A program made the translations under genes and the position numbers. This document shows positions 8,458 to 19,374 of a stretch of 64,000 bases of DNA, one piece after another. Positions within the stretch are counted from its first letter, which is position 1. Every line of letters starts with the position of its first letter. The notes below the pieces were generated by a model, which had not been told where the DNA came from, ran no database searches, and was given only the letters and a program-made list of their open reading frames with translations. The stretch is from contig NZ_LIPD01000010.1 of NCBI RefSeq assembly GCF_001905545.1, positions 1-64,000 of the forward strand, written 5' to 3'. This DNA is from Streptomyces sp. CB02056 (GTDB taxonomy: Bacteria > Actinomycetota > Actinomycetes > Streptomycetales > Streptomycetaceae).

Positions 8458-8463
8458 TAGGGT
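8458..8463 (+). promoter_or_regulatory. -10 hexamer of a leaderless promoter
   Basis: TAGGGT ends 7 nt before GTG 8471, and there is no ribosome binding site. Transcription would begin at or next to the start codon. Confidence 0.55.
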
Positions 8464-8470
8464 TGCCTGT

Positions 8471-8947
8471 GTGAATGAGCTCGACGTCGTGGGTGTCCGA
8501 GTGGAGATGCCTTCCAACCAGCCGATCGTGCTGCTGCGGGAGGTCGGGGGAGATCGCTATCTGCCGATCTGGATCGGCCCCGGCGAGGCGACCGCGATCG
8601 CCTTCGCCCAGCAGGGCATGACGCCGGTGCGCCCGCTGACGCACGACCTCTTCAAGGACGTCCTGGAGGCGCTCGGCCAGCAGCTCACCGAGGTCCGGAT
8701 CACCGACCTGCGGGAGGGCGTGTTCTACGCCGAGCTGGTGTTCGCCGGCGGGGTCGAGGTGAGCGCGCGGCCGTCCGACGCCATAGCGCTGGCGCTGCGC
8801 ACCGGCACGCCGATCTACGGGAGCGAGGAGGTGCTCGCCGAGGCGGGCATCGCGATCCCGGACGAGCAGGAGGACGAGGTCGAGAAGTTCCGCGAGTTCC
8901 TCGACCAGGTGTCGCCCGAGGACTTCGGCGGCAGCGGCCCGCAGTAG
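8471..8947 (+). CDS. DUF151 bifunctional-nuclease family protein
   Basis: 158 aa, a full-length single-domain DUF151 protein: MNELDVVGVRVEMPSNQP at the start, LREVGGDRYLPIWIGPGEA in the core, RPSDAIALALRTGTPIYG near the end, then an acidic tail. Family members in plants have DNase/RNase activity, and the Thermotoga structure is a hexamer; activity in actinobacteria is not established. The equivalent of Rv1829 between two MerR regulators. A TAGGGT at 8458-8463 suggests a leaderless transcript from GTG 8471 (the alternative GTG 8469 is out of frame). Confidence 0.9.
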   Translation: MNELDVVGVRVEMPSNQPIVLLREVGGDRYLPIWIGPGEATAIAFAQQGMTPVRPLTHDLFKDVLEALGQQLTEVRITDLREGVFYAELVFAGGVEVSARPSDAIALALRTGTPIYGSEEVLAEAGIAIPDEQEDEVEKFREFLDQVSPEDFGGSGPQ

Positions 8948-9071
8948 CGGGGCCCGACCGTGCGGCCTTTCGGCCCATCGTTTTGCCAAAATCCGTCCAT
9001 CTACCCACACTAGGGGCACGAAAAACCACTCTCCTGAGTGATGTGGTTTGTCTGGCCCGGCGTGGCGATCG

Positions 9072-9100
9072 TTGACGGGTCATAGGGGACTGCCTACCGT
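9072..9100 (+). promoter_or_regulatory. Sigma-70/HrdB-type promoter
   Basis: TTGACG (9072-9077), a 17-nt spacer and TACCGT (9095-9100). This is a near-consensus housekeeping promoter about 70 nt upstream of the MerR gene at 9171. Confidence 0.7.
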
Positions 9101-9170
9101 CAGGAGTGGCTGTCCGGGTGGCCGATGCCCGCAGTCGGGTTGCCCGCAGCACAAGTGGACGGAGGCAGGC

Positions 9171-9815
9171 ATGAGCAGCACCGGCGATGACGCGGCCGTG
9201 GGAGGCCGGTGCGCCGTGCACATGCCGCGCACCGCTCGCACCGTCACGGATTTCCCCCGGGTCGGCAGGTTCCCGGCCGTACAGGCGGGCCAGCCGGCCA
9301 TCGAACGGCTGGCCCCGACGTCCGACCTGCTCGGCTTCCGGGGCCCGACGGCCTGCGCGGCGGCCGGCATCACCTACCGTCAGCTGGACTACTGGGCCCG
9401 CACCGGACTGCTGGAGCCCAGCGTCCGCACCGCGTACCCGTCGACCAGCCAGCGGCTCTACAGCTTCCGCGACATCCTGCTGCTGAAGATCGTGAAGCGG
9501 CTGCTCGACGCGGGTGTCTCGCTGCAGAACATCCGGGTGGCGGTCGCCCACCTCCAGGCCGCCGACCAGGCCGACCTGGCGGGGATGACGCTGATGTGCG
9601 ACGGCGCGACGGTGTACGAGTGCACGACGCCGCAGCAGGTGGTCGATCTGCTGAAGGGCGGTCAGGGGGTCTTCGGCATCGCGGTCGGAGCGGTCTGGCA
9701 GGAGCTGGAGCTCACCCTCGGGCGGCTGCACGCCGAGCGCACCGACACCGGCGAGACGATGGTCGGGCACGACCCGGCCGACGAGCTGGCCCAGCGGCGC
9801 AACCGGGCGGTCTGA
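9171..9815 (+). CDS. MerR-family regulator (Rv1830-like)
   Basis: 214 aa. The DNA-binding domain lies at about 52-120 (FRGPTACAAAGITYRQLDYW, ARTGLLEPSVR, RLYSFRDILLLKIVKRLLDA), followed by a helical linker and a small C-terminal domain (DLLKGGQGVFGIAVGAVW). The frame is open upstream, but ATG 9171 has GGAGG six bases before it and lies behind the promoter at 9072-9100. Synteny (FHA, MerR, DUF151, MerR, gcvP) equals Rv1827-Rv1832. The ligand and targets are unknown. A terminator hairpin follows directly. Confidence 0.85.
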   Translation: MSSTGDDAAVGGRCAVHMPRTARTVTDFPRVGRFPAVQAGQPAIERLAPTSDLLGFRGPTACAAAGITYRQLDYWARTGLLEPSVRTAYPSTSQRLYSFRDILLLKIVKRLLDAGVSLQNIRVAVAHLQAADQADLAGMTLMCDGATVYECTTPQQVVDLLKGGQGVFGIAVGAVWQELELTLGRLHAERTDTGETMVGHDPADELAQRRNRAV

Positions 9816-9828
9816 GCAGGCGTTCGAC

Positions 9829-9872
9829 GGGGCCGCGGGCCCGGACGGGGAACCGTTCGGACCCGCGGCCCC
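9829..9872 (+). terminator. Terminator after MerR gene
   Basis: GGGGCCGCGGG pairs perfectly with CCCGCGGCCCC, and CCG/CGG pairs continue inside to a GGAA loop. It ends the conserved cluster transcript before the SanA-like gene. Confidence 0.8.
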
Positions 9873-9909
9873 GTCGTGTTCCCCGGTTGACGTGATCGAG
9901 GGAGGGCAC

Positions 9910-10632
9910 GTGGGAGTCGGTACCGGTATATCGGGGCTGCTGCGGCGCAGGGCCGGACTGCTGGGGGCCCGGCTGCGGCAGCGGCGGACGCAGCGCAGGG
10001 TGTTCCAGGTCGGAACGGTGCTCTGCTCGCTGGCGCTGGCGCCGAGCGCCTGGGTGTGGTTCGCCGCGGGGGACCGGGTGGGCACCGTGGAGAGCGCGCC
10101 CGCCGCGCCGGTCGCGGTGGTCTTCGGGGCCGGTCTGTACCAGGGCAAGCCCTCCCCGTACCTGGAGCACCGGCTGGTCGCGGCGGTGGACCTGTACCGG
10201 GAGGGGAAGGTGCGGGCGATCCTGGTGACCGGGGACAACGGGCGGGTCGAGTACTCCGAGCCCGACGCGATGTACGACTACCTGACCCGGAACGGCGTTC
10301 CCGAGGACCGGGTGGTGCGGGACTACGCGGGCTTCGACACCTGGGACTCCTGCACCCGGGCGCGCCGGATCTTCGGGGTGGACCATGCGGTGCTGGTCAG
10401 CCAGGACTTCCACGTCCGCCGGGCGCTGGCGCTGTGCGAGGCGGCGGGGATCCGCTCGTACGCGGTCGGGGTGCCGGAACTGCACGACGCGACCTGGCTG
10501 TACGGCGGGCTGCGGGAGGTCGCCGGGGCGGGCAAGGCGGCGGCCAACGCCTGGCTGCGGCCGGACCCGGTGTTCCTCGGGCCCCGGGAGGACGGCATTC
10601 CGAAGGCGCTGGCGGAGGCCGCGAAGCAGTAG
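9910..10632 (+). CDS. SanA/YdcF-like DUF218 membrane protein
   Basis: 240 aa with an arginine-rich N terminus, one transmembrane helix (VGTVLCSLALAPSAWVWFAA) and a DUF218 domain (VVFGAGLYQGKPSPYLEHRL, AILVTGDNGRVEYSEPDAM, HAVLVSQDFHVRRAL). In Escherichia coli SanA (vancomycin exclusion) and YdcF belong to this fold, and a role in envelope integrity is inferred from the family. GTG 9910 with GAGGGAGGG upstream is preferred over GTG 9892. No operon partner is obvious. Confidence 0.82.
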   Translation: MGVGTGISGLLRRRAGLLGARLRQRRTQRRVFQVGTVLCSLALAPSAWVWFAAGDRVGTVESAPAAPVAVVFGAGLYQGKPSPYLEHRLVAAVDLYREGKVRAILVTGDNGRVEYSEPDAMYDYLTRNGVPEDRVVRDYAGFDTWDSCTRARRIFGVDHAVLVSQDFHVRRALALCEAAGIRSYAVGVPELHDATWLYGGLREVAGAGKAAANAWLRPDPVFLGPREDGIPKALAEAAKQ

Positions 10633-10704
10633 CGACGGGGGCCGGGAGCGGGGCCTCCGGCCCGGTTCGTACGCACTGTCGGACCCGTACGCGATGATCG
10701 GCGG

Positions 10705-12132
10705 GTGCGATCTCTGCCGAGCATCATCCACCTCGACATGGACGCCTTCTTCGCGGCGGTGGAGCAGGCGGCCAAGCCCAGCCTGCGCGGCAAGCCGGTG
10801 GTCGTCGGCGGGCTCGGCGGACGCGGGGTGGTCTCCACGGCCTCGTACGAGGCGCGCAGGTTCGGGGTGCACTCGGCGATGCCGATGGCGCAGGCGCGCC
10901 GGCTCTGCCCCAACGCGGCCTTCCTGGCGGGGCGGTTCGAGGCCTACCGGCAGAACAGCGAGATCGTGATGGGGCTGCTGCGGCAGCTGTCCCCGCTGGT
11001 GCAGCCGCTCAGCCTGGACGAGGCCTTCGTGGACCTGGAGGCAGGCCCGTACGGACCGGCACTGCTGGAGGCGGACCACGAGACCGGCGAACGGCTGGTC
11101 CTCGCGCTCGCGGAGGACCTGCGGGCGGACATCCAGCGGGCGACCGGGCTGACCGGCTCGGTCGGGGCGGCCGGGTCCAAGCTGATGGCCAAGATCGCCT
11201 CCGAGCAGGCCAAGCCGGACGGACTGGTCATGATCGAGCCCGGGCAGGAGCGGGCCGTGCTCGGCCCGATGCCGGTGCGGGCGCTGCCCGGGATCGGGCC
11301 GGCCACCGAACAGGTGCTGCGCCGGGCCGGGCTGAGCACGGTGGCCGACCTCGCGGAGGCGGGGGAGGCGGAGCTGGTGCAGCTGGTCGGGCGGGCGCAC
11401 GGCGCCGGGATCTTCCAGATGTCCATAGGGCTGGACGAGCGGCCGGTGATCGCCGACCAGGACGCCAAGTCCGTGTCGGTGGAGGACACCTACGAGGTGG
11501 ACCTGGCCGACCGGGAACGGGTGCTGCGCGAGGTGGAGGCCCTGGCCGGCCGGTGCGTACGGCGGCTGCGGGCGGCCGGGCGCTCGGGGCGGACGGTGGT
11601 GCTCAAGGTCCGGCGGTTCGACTTCTCGACGCTGACCCGCTCGGAGACGCTCGGCGGGCCCACCGACGACGAGGCGGTGATCACCGCGACCGCGCGCCGG
11701 CTGGCCGAGCAGGTGGAGATCACCGGCGGGGTCCGGCTGCTCGGCGTGGGCGTCGCCCAACTCGCCGACTACACCCAGGAGGACCTGTTCGCCCAGGCGC
11801 TGCGGGAGGAGGCCGCGGAGCACGCGGAGGCGGCGGCCGAGGCCGAGGAGGCCGAGGCGGAGCCGGAGGCCGTCGTGGTGCGGCGGTGGGTGCCCGGACA
11901 GGACGTCCGGCACGAGGAGTTCGGTCCGGGCTGGGTACAGGGCAGTGGCGTCGGGAGGGTCACCGTACGGTTCGAGACGCCGTGGGACGGGCCGGGGCGG
12001 GTACGGACCTTCGCGGTGGACGACCCGGCGCTCGAACCGTCCCGGCCGCTGCCGCTGCGCCGGGACGCGGGTGCGGACGAGGGGCCGGACGGTGCGTCGG
12101 AGGGGAACGGCGGGCCGGGGGAAGGAGCCTGA
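10705..12132 (+). CDS. dinB: DNA polymerase IV with Tudor-like C-terminal tail
   Basis: 475 aa. Y-family polymerase: IIHLDMDAFFAAVE (D11), SLDEAFVD (D105, E106), thumb helix-hairpin-helix (ALPGIGPATEQVLRRAGL) and little-finger domain. Catalyses error-prone translesion synthesis; the metal ligands are intact. Beyond the usual length of about 350-370 residues there is an acidic Ala/Glu linker and then a beta-rich segment (GQDVRHEEFGPGWVQGSG, VTVRFET) that resembles the Tudor-like tail of UvrD/PcrA helicases, which binds RNA polymerase. GTG 10705 has no ribosome binding site, so it may be leaderless. Ends in a bidirectional terminator shared with the convergent MFS gene. Confidence 0.92.
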   Translation: MRSLPSIIHLDMDAFFAAVEQAAKPSLRGKPVVVGGLGGRGVVSTASYEARRFGVHSAMPMAQARRLCPNAAFLAGRFEAYRQNSEIVMGLLRQLSPLVQPLSLDEAFVDLEAGPYGPALLEADHETGERLVLALAEDLRADIQRATGLTGSVGAAGSKLMAKIASEQAKPDGLVMIEPGQERAVLGPMPVRALPGIGPATEQVLRRAGLSTVADLAEAGEAELVQLVGRAHGAGIFQMSIGLDERPVIADQDAKSVSVEDTYEVDLADRERVLREVEALAGRCVRRLRAAGRSGRTVVLKVRRFDFSTLTRSETLGGPTDDEAVITATARRLAEQVEITGGVRLLGVGVAQLADYTQEDLFAQALREEAAEHAEAAAEAEEAEAEPEAVVVRRWVPGQDVRHEEFGPGWVQGSGVGRVTVRFETPWDGPGRVRTFAVDDPALEPSRPLPLRRDAGADEGPDGASEGNGGPGEGA

Positions 12133-12141
12133 AACGCGAAG

Positions 12142-12177
12142 CGGCCCCACCCGGTGGGGGAGTACCGGGTGGGGCCG
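12142..12177. terminator. Terminator downstream of dinB, before the convergent MFS gene
   Basis: CGGCCCCACCCGGT and ACCGGGTGGGGCCG form a perfect 14-bp stem with an 8-nt loop. It lies 9 nt after the dinB stop and about 97 nt beyond the end of the MFS gene on the other strand. Confidence 0.85.
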
Positions 12178-12273
12178 ATCACCGTGCCGGACCCCGTGCG
12201 TTCGTGATGCCCTCACGATGTACGGGGACCGGGCCCCGCGCCCTGTCCCTGAGCGCGGGGGCCGGACGCCTCG

Positions 12274-13770
12274 TCAGGCGTCGGTCTTGACCAGCTCGGG
12301 GCTGGAGTCCTGCTGGGCCGAGCCGCCGACGACCGTCGCGGTGGCGGCCGACTTGGTGCCGCGGATCAGGAACGGGACGATGCCGGCGACGACGCAGACC
12401 ACGGCCGCGGTCCAGAACGCGTGCTTGTAGGCGTCCAGGGTGGGCAGCGACAGCGGGATCTGCGGCGGCAGCTTCATGGTGTCGCCGGTCAGGATGGCGG
12501 CCATGACGGCGGTGCCGATCGCGCCACCGACCGTGCGCAGCACGGAGTTCATGCCGTTGGCGATACCGCTCTGCTCGACCGGGACGGCGCCGTTGATGTA
12601 GGCCGGCATCGCGGCGAAGGCGAGGCCGACACCGAGGCCGAAGATCGCCGAGGCGGTGTAGATGTCGCCCTCGTGCCCGTGGCGCACGGCCAGGTAGGCC
12701 ATCGCGATGGCGCCGAGGACGCCACCGAGGACCAGCGGCAGGCGCGGGCCGCGACGGGCGATCAGCAGGGCGCCGACCGGGGCGGCGACCATCGAGCCGA
12801 TCGCGGACGGCAGCAGCAGGAGGCCGGCGTGCAGCACGCTGGCGGTGAAGCCGTAGTGGGTCAGCTTCTCCGGGGTCTGGGCGAAGTTGCTGATGACCAT
12901 GAAGGAGCCGTACATGCCGAAGCCGATGAGCAGGCCGGCCACGTTGGTGAAGGCGACGGCCGGACGGGCCATCATCTTCATGTCCACCAGCGGGTGCGCG
13001 ACCTTGGTCTCGATGATCCCCCAGATCAGGGCGACCACGGCGGCGACGGCGAACAGGCCGAGCGTCTTGTTGGAGGTCCAGCCCCAGTGGTTGCCCTGGC
13101 TGACCGCGACCAGCAGCGCGGAGAGCCAGCCGGCCAGGGTGAGGGCACCCAGCGGGTCGGCGCCGCCCTCCTTGTCGGTCACCGGGTCGGTCGGGACGCG
13201 GAAGGCGACCAGGGCGATCGCGATCAGGCCGAAGACCAGGCCCATCCAGAAGATCGACTTGTAGTTCCAGTGCTCCAGCAGGAGACCGGTCGCGACCAGG
13301 CCGAGGCCGGAGCCGACGCCCATCGAGGCGCTGATGGCGGCGACGCCGCCGGTCACCTTCTGCTTGGGCAGCTCGTCACGGACGATGCTGATCGCCAGCG
13401 GCAGGACACCACCGCCGGCGCCCTGGAGGACACGGGCGACGACCAGCCAGGTGAAGGAGTGGGTGCTGACCGCCAGCGCCGAACCGGCGACCAGGCCGGC
13501 CAGCGAGATCAGCAGCATCGGCTTGCGGCCCCGGAGGTCGCCGAAGCGGCCCAGGAGGGGAGTCAGCACGGCTGCGGAGAGCAGGTTGGCGGTCATCAGC
13601 CAGGTGACGCTGGACGCGGAGACGTGCAGTTCCTTGGCCAGCGAGGGCAGGATCGGGACGACCGCGGTCTGCACCACGCTGAACGACAGCATCGCCAGGA
13701 TGAGGGCCGGCAGGACCCGGGCGCTGCTCTGCTTCTCGGCCGCGGTGGTGGGCTGTGGTGCCTCACTCAC
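12274..13770 (-). CDS. MFS multidrug efflux transporter (DHA2 type)
   Basis: 498 aa with about 14 hydrophobic segments. Motif A is present (LGRFGDLRGRKPMLLIS), and motif C-like glycines occur in the fifth helix (GVGSGLGLVATGLL). Expected to export hydrophobic drugs or antibiotics in exchange for protons. GTG 13770 is preceded by GGGAGGAAGC; the upstream in-frame ATG 13863 would start inside the promoter. The promoter carries a perfect inverted repeat spanning the spacer, so a TetR- or MarR-type repressor is expected, but no regulator gene is adjacent. Confidence 0.88.
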   Translation of the reverse strand: MSEAPQPTTAAEKQSSARVLPALILAMLSFSVVQTAVVPILPSLAKELHVSASSVTWLMTANLLSAAVLTPLLGRFGDLRGRKPMLLISLAGLVAGSALAVSTHSFTWLVVARVLQGAGGGVLPLAISIVRDELPKQKVTGGVAAISASMGVGSGLGLVATGLLLEHWNYKSIFWMGLVFGLIAIALVAFRVPTDPVTDKEGGADPLGALTLAGWLSALLVAVSQGNHWGWTSNKTLGLFAVAAVVALIWGIIETKVAHPLVDMKMMARPAVAFTNVAGLLIGFGMYGSFMVISNFAQTPEKLTHYGFTASVLHAGLLLLPSAIGSMVAAPVGALLIARRGPRLPLVLGGVLGAIAMAYLAVRHGHEGDIYTASAIFGLGVGLAFAAMPAYINGAVPVEQSGIANGMNSVLRTVGGAIGTAVMAAILTGDTMKLPPQIPLSLPTLDAYKHAFWTAAVVCVVAGIVPFLIRGTKSAATATVVGGSAQQDSSPELVKTDA

Positions 13771-13800
13771 GGTTGCTTCCTCCCGTACATAGTGAATGAA

Positions 13801-13838
13801 CTGAAGTAACCATGCAGGGAGATACTTCAGAGTGTCAA
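13801..13838 (-). promoter_or_regulatory. Repressor-type promoter/operator of the MFS pump
   Basis: On the minus strand TTGACA (13838-13833), an 18-nt spacer and CATGGT (13814-13809) form a promoter. CTGAAGTA (13801-13808) and TACTTCAG (13823-13830) are perfect 8-bp inverted half-sites with a 14-nt gap, centred 22 bp apart. One half lies just downstream of the -10 and one lies in the spacer next to the -35. Confidence 0.75.
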
Positions 13839-13940
13839 ATATCGAGTGGTTAAGTTTTGGCAAAGGTGAACGGTCGGGTACGTGACAAGGGCTGTGGCGG
13901 GGGGTGGGCGCAGGGAGGGGCGCCTGTGGTGGGTGTGCGA

Positions 13941-13972
13941 GAGGGGCCCCGGACGGTGTCCGGGGCCCCTCT
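13941..13972 (-). terminator. Terminator of the PRC/DUF2382 gene
   Basis: GAGGGGCCCCGGAC and GTCCGGGGCCCCTC pair perfectly around a short loop, 13 nt beyond the stop codon of the gene to the right. Confidence 0.8.
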
Positions 13973-13984
13973 TCGCGGGTGGTG

Positions 13985-15187
13985 TCAGACGAGCGGGCGC
14001 AGTGCGGCCGGGCGGGGTGAGTCGGCGGCGGGGGGTGAGGCGGGGGGCGGGGTCGAGCCGGCCGGGGAGGTGTTCTGGGTGGCGGTGGTGTCGTGGACCT
14101 CGACGTGCTCGCGGCGGAGCTCCTCCCGGACCACCTCCTCCGTCGTGTAGCGCTCGACGACCAGGCGGACCCGCTCGACGGGCGCGAGGTACTTGCGGAC
14201 CACCGCGCGCTCCTCGCGGAGGGTGACCTCCTCGACGGCCTCGGCGATGTCCTTCTCGCTGAGCGTGGCGCGCTCGGCGTCGCTGACCGGCATCCGCTCG
14301 ACCCGGACGCGCTCGTGGACCACGGGGATGCGGCGCTCGACCTGTTCGGTCGTCACGTACTTGCGCAGCTTCGCGGTGCCGAGGGTGTGCCACTCGGTGG
14401 TGACCTCCAGCCGCTCCTCGCGGCAGGTGATCTCGACCGGGCCGCTGGGGGCGGACGGGGCGCCGTCGGCGTGCGCGGCGCCGACGGTCGCCGCTGGGGC
14501 GGGCGTAGACGCGGGGGCGGGGGCGGGCTGCGACTGCGGCCTCGGCTCCACGGTGGGTGCGACGGGGGCGGCCGCCGGGGTGGCGGTGGTGGCCTCGGGG
14601 GTGCTGAGCATCCGCATGTCGGCCTCCGGGGCGGTTCTGGTGCTGTCGGCGACCGCGGCGGTGACGGCGGCGGTGGGCGGGGCGGTGGCGACGGGGGCTC
14701 TGGCCGGGGCGGGCTCGGGAACGGGCTCGGGGGAGCGCTCGGGGGTGTGGAAGGTGAGCGACTTCGCCGGGGCCGCCGCGGTCGTCGTGGCGGCGGCGGC
14801 CGCCGCCGTGGTGCCGAAGTCGAGGTCGGCCTGCTTGGGCCGGCTCCCGTTCTCGTGGCTCGGGCGGCCGTCCATCGGGGTGTCGAGCCCGTAGTAGCGG
14901 TACAGCTGGAGCTCCTGGGCGGGGGACAGGTGCTGGCCGACGCCGAAGTCCGGCGACTCCTTCACCAGCGACTTGTCGTACGGCACCCGGAGCTCGTCGC
15001 CGGCGAACTCGCTCGTGGTCAGCGGGACGAAGGCGTCCCGGCCGAAGATGCCGGTCCGGACCGCGGCCCACTCGGGCCGGCCGGTGGCGTCGTCCAGGTA
15101 GACCTCGTCGACCGTGCCGATCTTGTCTCCGTTGCGGTCGACGGCCTTGTGACCGATGAGGTCCCGGGGGTCGATGTCGGTCTGCAC
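13985..15187 (-). CDS. PRC-barrel and DUF2382 stress protein
   Basis: 400 aa. An N-terminal PRC-barrel domain (LIGHKAVDRNGDKIGTVDEV, PEWAAVRTGIFGRDAFVPL) is followed by a glutamine/histidine-containing strand region to residue 120, a long Ala/Thr/Pro-rich disordered linker, and a C-terminal DUF2382 domain (ITCREERLEVTTEW, VRKYVTTEQVERRIPVVHER-like repeats). DUF2382 is the YsnF-type domain linked to general stress; there is no known enzyme activity and the protein is probably cytoplasmic. GTG 15187 follows GGGAGGAAA. The frame is open far upstream across gcvP, but only because of GC bias. Monocistronic with its own terminator. Confidence 0.85.
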   Translation of the reverse strand: MQTDIDPRDLIGHKAVDRNGDKIGTVDEVYLDDATGRPEWAAVRTGIFGRDAFVPLTTSEFAGDELRVPYDKSLVKESPDFGVGQHLSPAQELQLYRYYGLDTPMDGRPSHENGSRPKQADLDFGTTAAAAAATTTAAAPAKSLTFHTPERSPEPVPEPAPARAPVATAPPTAAVTAAVADSTRTAPEADMRMLSTPEATTATPAAAPVAPTVEPRPQSQPAPAPASTPAPAATVGAAHADGAPSAPSGPVEITCREERLEVTTEWHTLGTAKLRKYVTTEQVERRIPVVHERVRVERMPVSDAERATLSEKDIAEAVEEVTLREERAVVRKYLAPVERVRLVVERYTTEEVVREELRREHVEVHDTTATQNTSPAGSTPPPASPPAADSPRPAALRPLV

Positions 15188-15414
15188 TCTTTCCTCCCGT
15201 GCGCTGAGCTTGCGGAACTCCCGCAGGAAGGCGGCCGGAGCACCCGTTCCGTCCGCCACTTCACACCAAAAGCCATGAATCGGACGGACGCGAGCGGGGT
15301 GCGCCGGACGGGCTGCGCGCTGGACCGTCCGGGGGACGCGCGTAGACCCCGAACGACCTGACGCACCCGTGATCGGGGGGCCTCCCGCTGGTACCCTGGG
15401 CGACGACCGCAGAG
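15188..15414. other. Divergent promoter region, PRC/DUF2382 gene and gcvP leader
   Basis: 227 nt without a gene. For the rightward transcript a -10 TACCCT lies at 15392-15397, a few bases before the riboswitch, with a weak -35 (GTGATC at 15369-15374). I see no clear operator for the leftward gene. Confidence 0.45.
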
Positions 15415-15652
15415 CCCGCTCGGGAGAGTCTCCGACTGCGAAAGCCGCTGGTCGGAGCGCCGAAGGAGCAACTCCTCCCCGGAATCTCTCAGGCATCCGT
15501 ACCGTGTGGGGTAGGTCACTCTGGAAAGCAGGGCAGGAGCGTCGGCGCGGAAGCCGGCGATCACCACCCTCACCGACGGTGCAAGCCGACGGAGCGCCCA
15601 CAGCGCCCCGTGCGGGTGAAGCTCTCAGGTCCCGATGACAGAGGGGGAGGCC
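15413..15652 (+). promoter_or_regulatory. Tandem glycine riboswitch
   Basis: Two aptamers in a row ahead of gcvP. The first has CGGGAGAGTCTC, GCGCCGAAGGAGCAA and AATCTCTCAGGCA (to about 15495). The second starts at the ACTCTGGAAAGCAGGG segment and ends with GGGTGAAGCTCTCAGGT and GACAGAGGGGG. These conserved pieces are the hallmark of gcvT-type glycine riboswitches. In such leaders glycine binding turns on the cleavage system. About 100 nt separate it from the start codon; I see no obvious terminator stem in that stretch, so control may act on translation or on an unrecognised fold. Confidence 0.92.
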
Positions 15653-15751
15653 TGTCGGGTCCGCCCGCCCAGGTTCGTCCGCTGTCCGCAGCGGCGAGGC
15701 CGGCCGGCGTGCGTACCCCCGCCGGTCCGTGACCAGGAGGCCTCGACCACC

Positions 15752-18652
<2,901 letters not shown>

Positions 18653-18683
18653 CCCGACCGGGCCCAGGTGGTCCGGGTCGGAC

Positions 18684-18721
18684 GGCAGGGCCCCGGCGGA
18701 GTTCTCCGCCGGGGCCCTGCC
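18684..18721 (+). terminator. gcvP terminator
   Basis: GGCAGGGCCCCGGCGGA and TCCGCCGGGGCCCTGCC form a perfect 17-bp stem with a GTTC loop. Lies between gcvP and the convergent DUF5999 gene. Confidence 0.9.
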
Positions 18722-18770
18722 CGTCTGCGCTGGTCGGCGGCTGCCCCCGCCGTACGGTCGGACCGGGTGG

Positions 18771-18962
18771 TCAGGCCGCGTGGGCGACGGGGCGGCGCGG
18801 GGCGATCACCCGGCCGTCGGGCAGCAGTTCGCCGGTGTCCTCGAACAGGACGACGCCGTTGCAGAGCAGGCTCCAGCCCTGCTCCGGGTGACGGGCCACC
18901 GATACGGCCGCCTCGCGGTCCTCGGACTCGGCCGTCGGGCACTCAGGACGGTGCTGGCACAT
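18771..18962 (-). CDS. DUF5999 small protein
   Basis: 63 aa. The start MCQHRPECPTAESEDREAA, the centre HPEQGWSLLCNGVVLFEDTG and the end ELLPDGRVIAPRRP match the DUF5999 family, widespread in Streptomyces. Three cysteines and two histidines (C2, H4, C8 and others) could bind a metal, but no function is known. A weak GAGGG precedes ATG 18962. The much longer open frame upstream is GC-bias readthrough. Convergent with gcvP. Confidence 0.85.
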   Translation of the reverse strand: MCQHRPECPTAESEDREAAVSVARHPEQGWSLLCNGVVLFEDTGELLPDGRVIAPRRPVAHAA

Positions 18963-19374
18963 GCGTACCCTCGCTTCGCTCTGCGATCCTCCCCGTGGTG
19001 CGGTCGCCGGAGGTGGTGCCGTCCGGGGCCGCCGCGGTGGTCGGATCCTGTCCGCGCGCCGGCCAAGTGTGGGCCGGCGCCCAAGTGGGTAGGACAGGGG
19101 GTCCTTCCACGCTGGTTCCCAGTGTCGGCATCCCGGGAGCCGCGCGCAGGGATTTCGTGACATGCGCCACAACTCCCGGGTAGAGATCACCCGTTCAGGT
19201 GGGGCCGACGGGAAAAGGCGCACCGGTGGGTCAGTCGGGACATGGCCCGTTGGGGCCATGCCGAATGGCCCGGACGGGTGGTCACCGTTCGGGTGAGGGT
19301 TTGGGAGCGGGCGCGCGGGCGCGGTCGAGGGCCGCCGGGCGGGTGGGCCCGGCGGCCCGTGGGGCGTCGGCGGG
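18963..19374. other. Gene-free stretch, 412 nt
   Basis: No frame here has family-like content, codon bias distinct from shadow frames, or a convincing start. The DUF5999 promoter must lie in the left part. The right part carries GC-rich runs just after the 3' end of the next leftward gene. I see no terminator stem of good quality. Confidence 0.5.
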
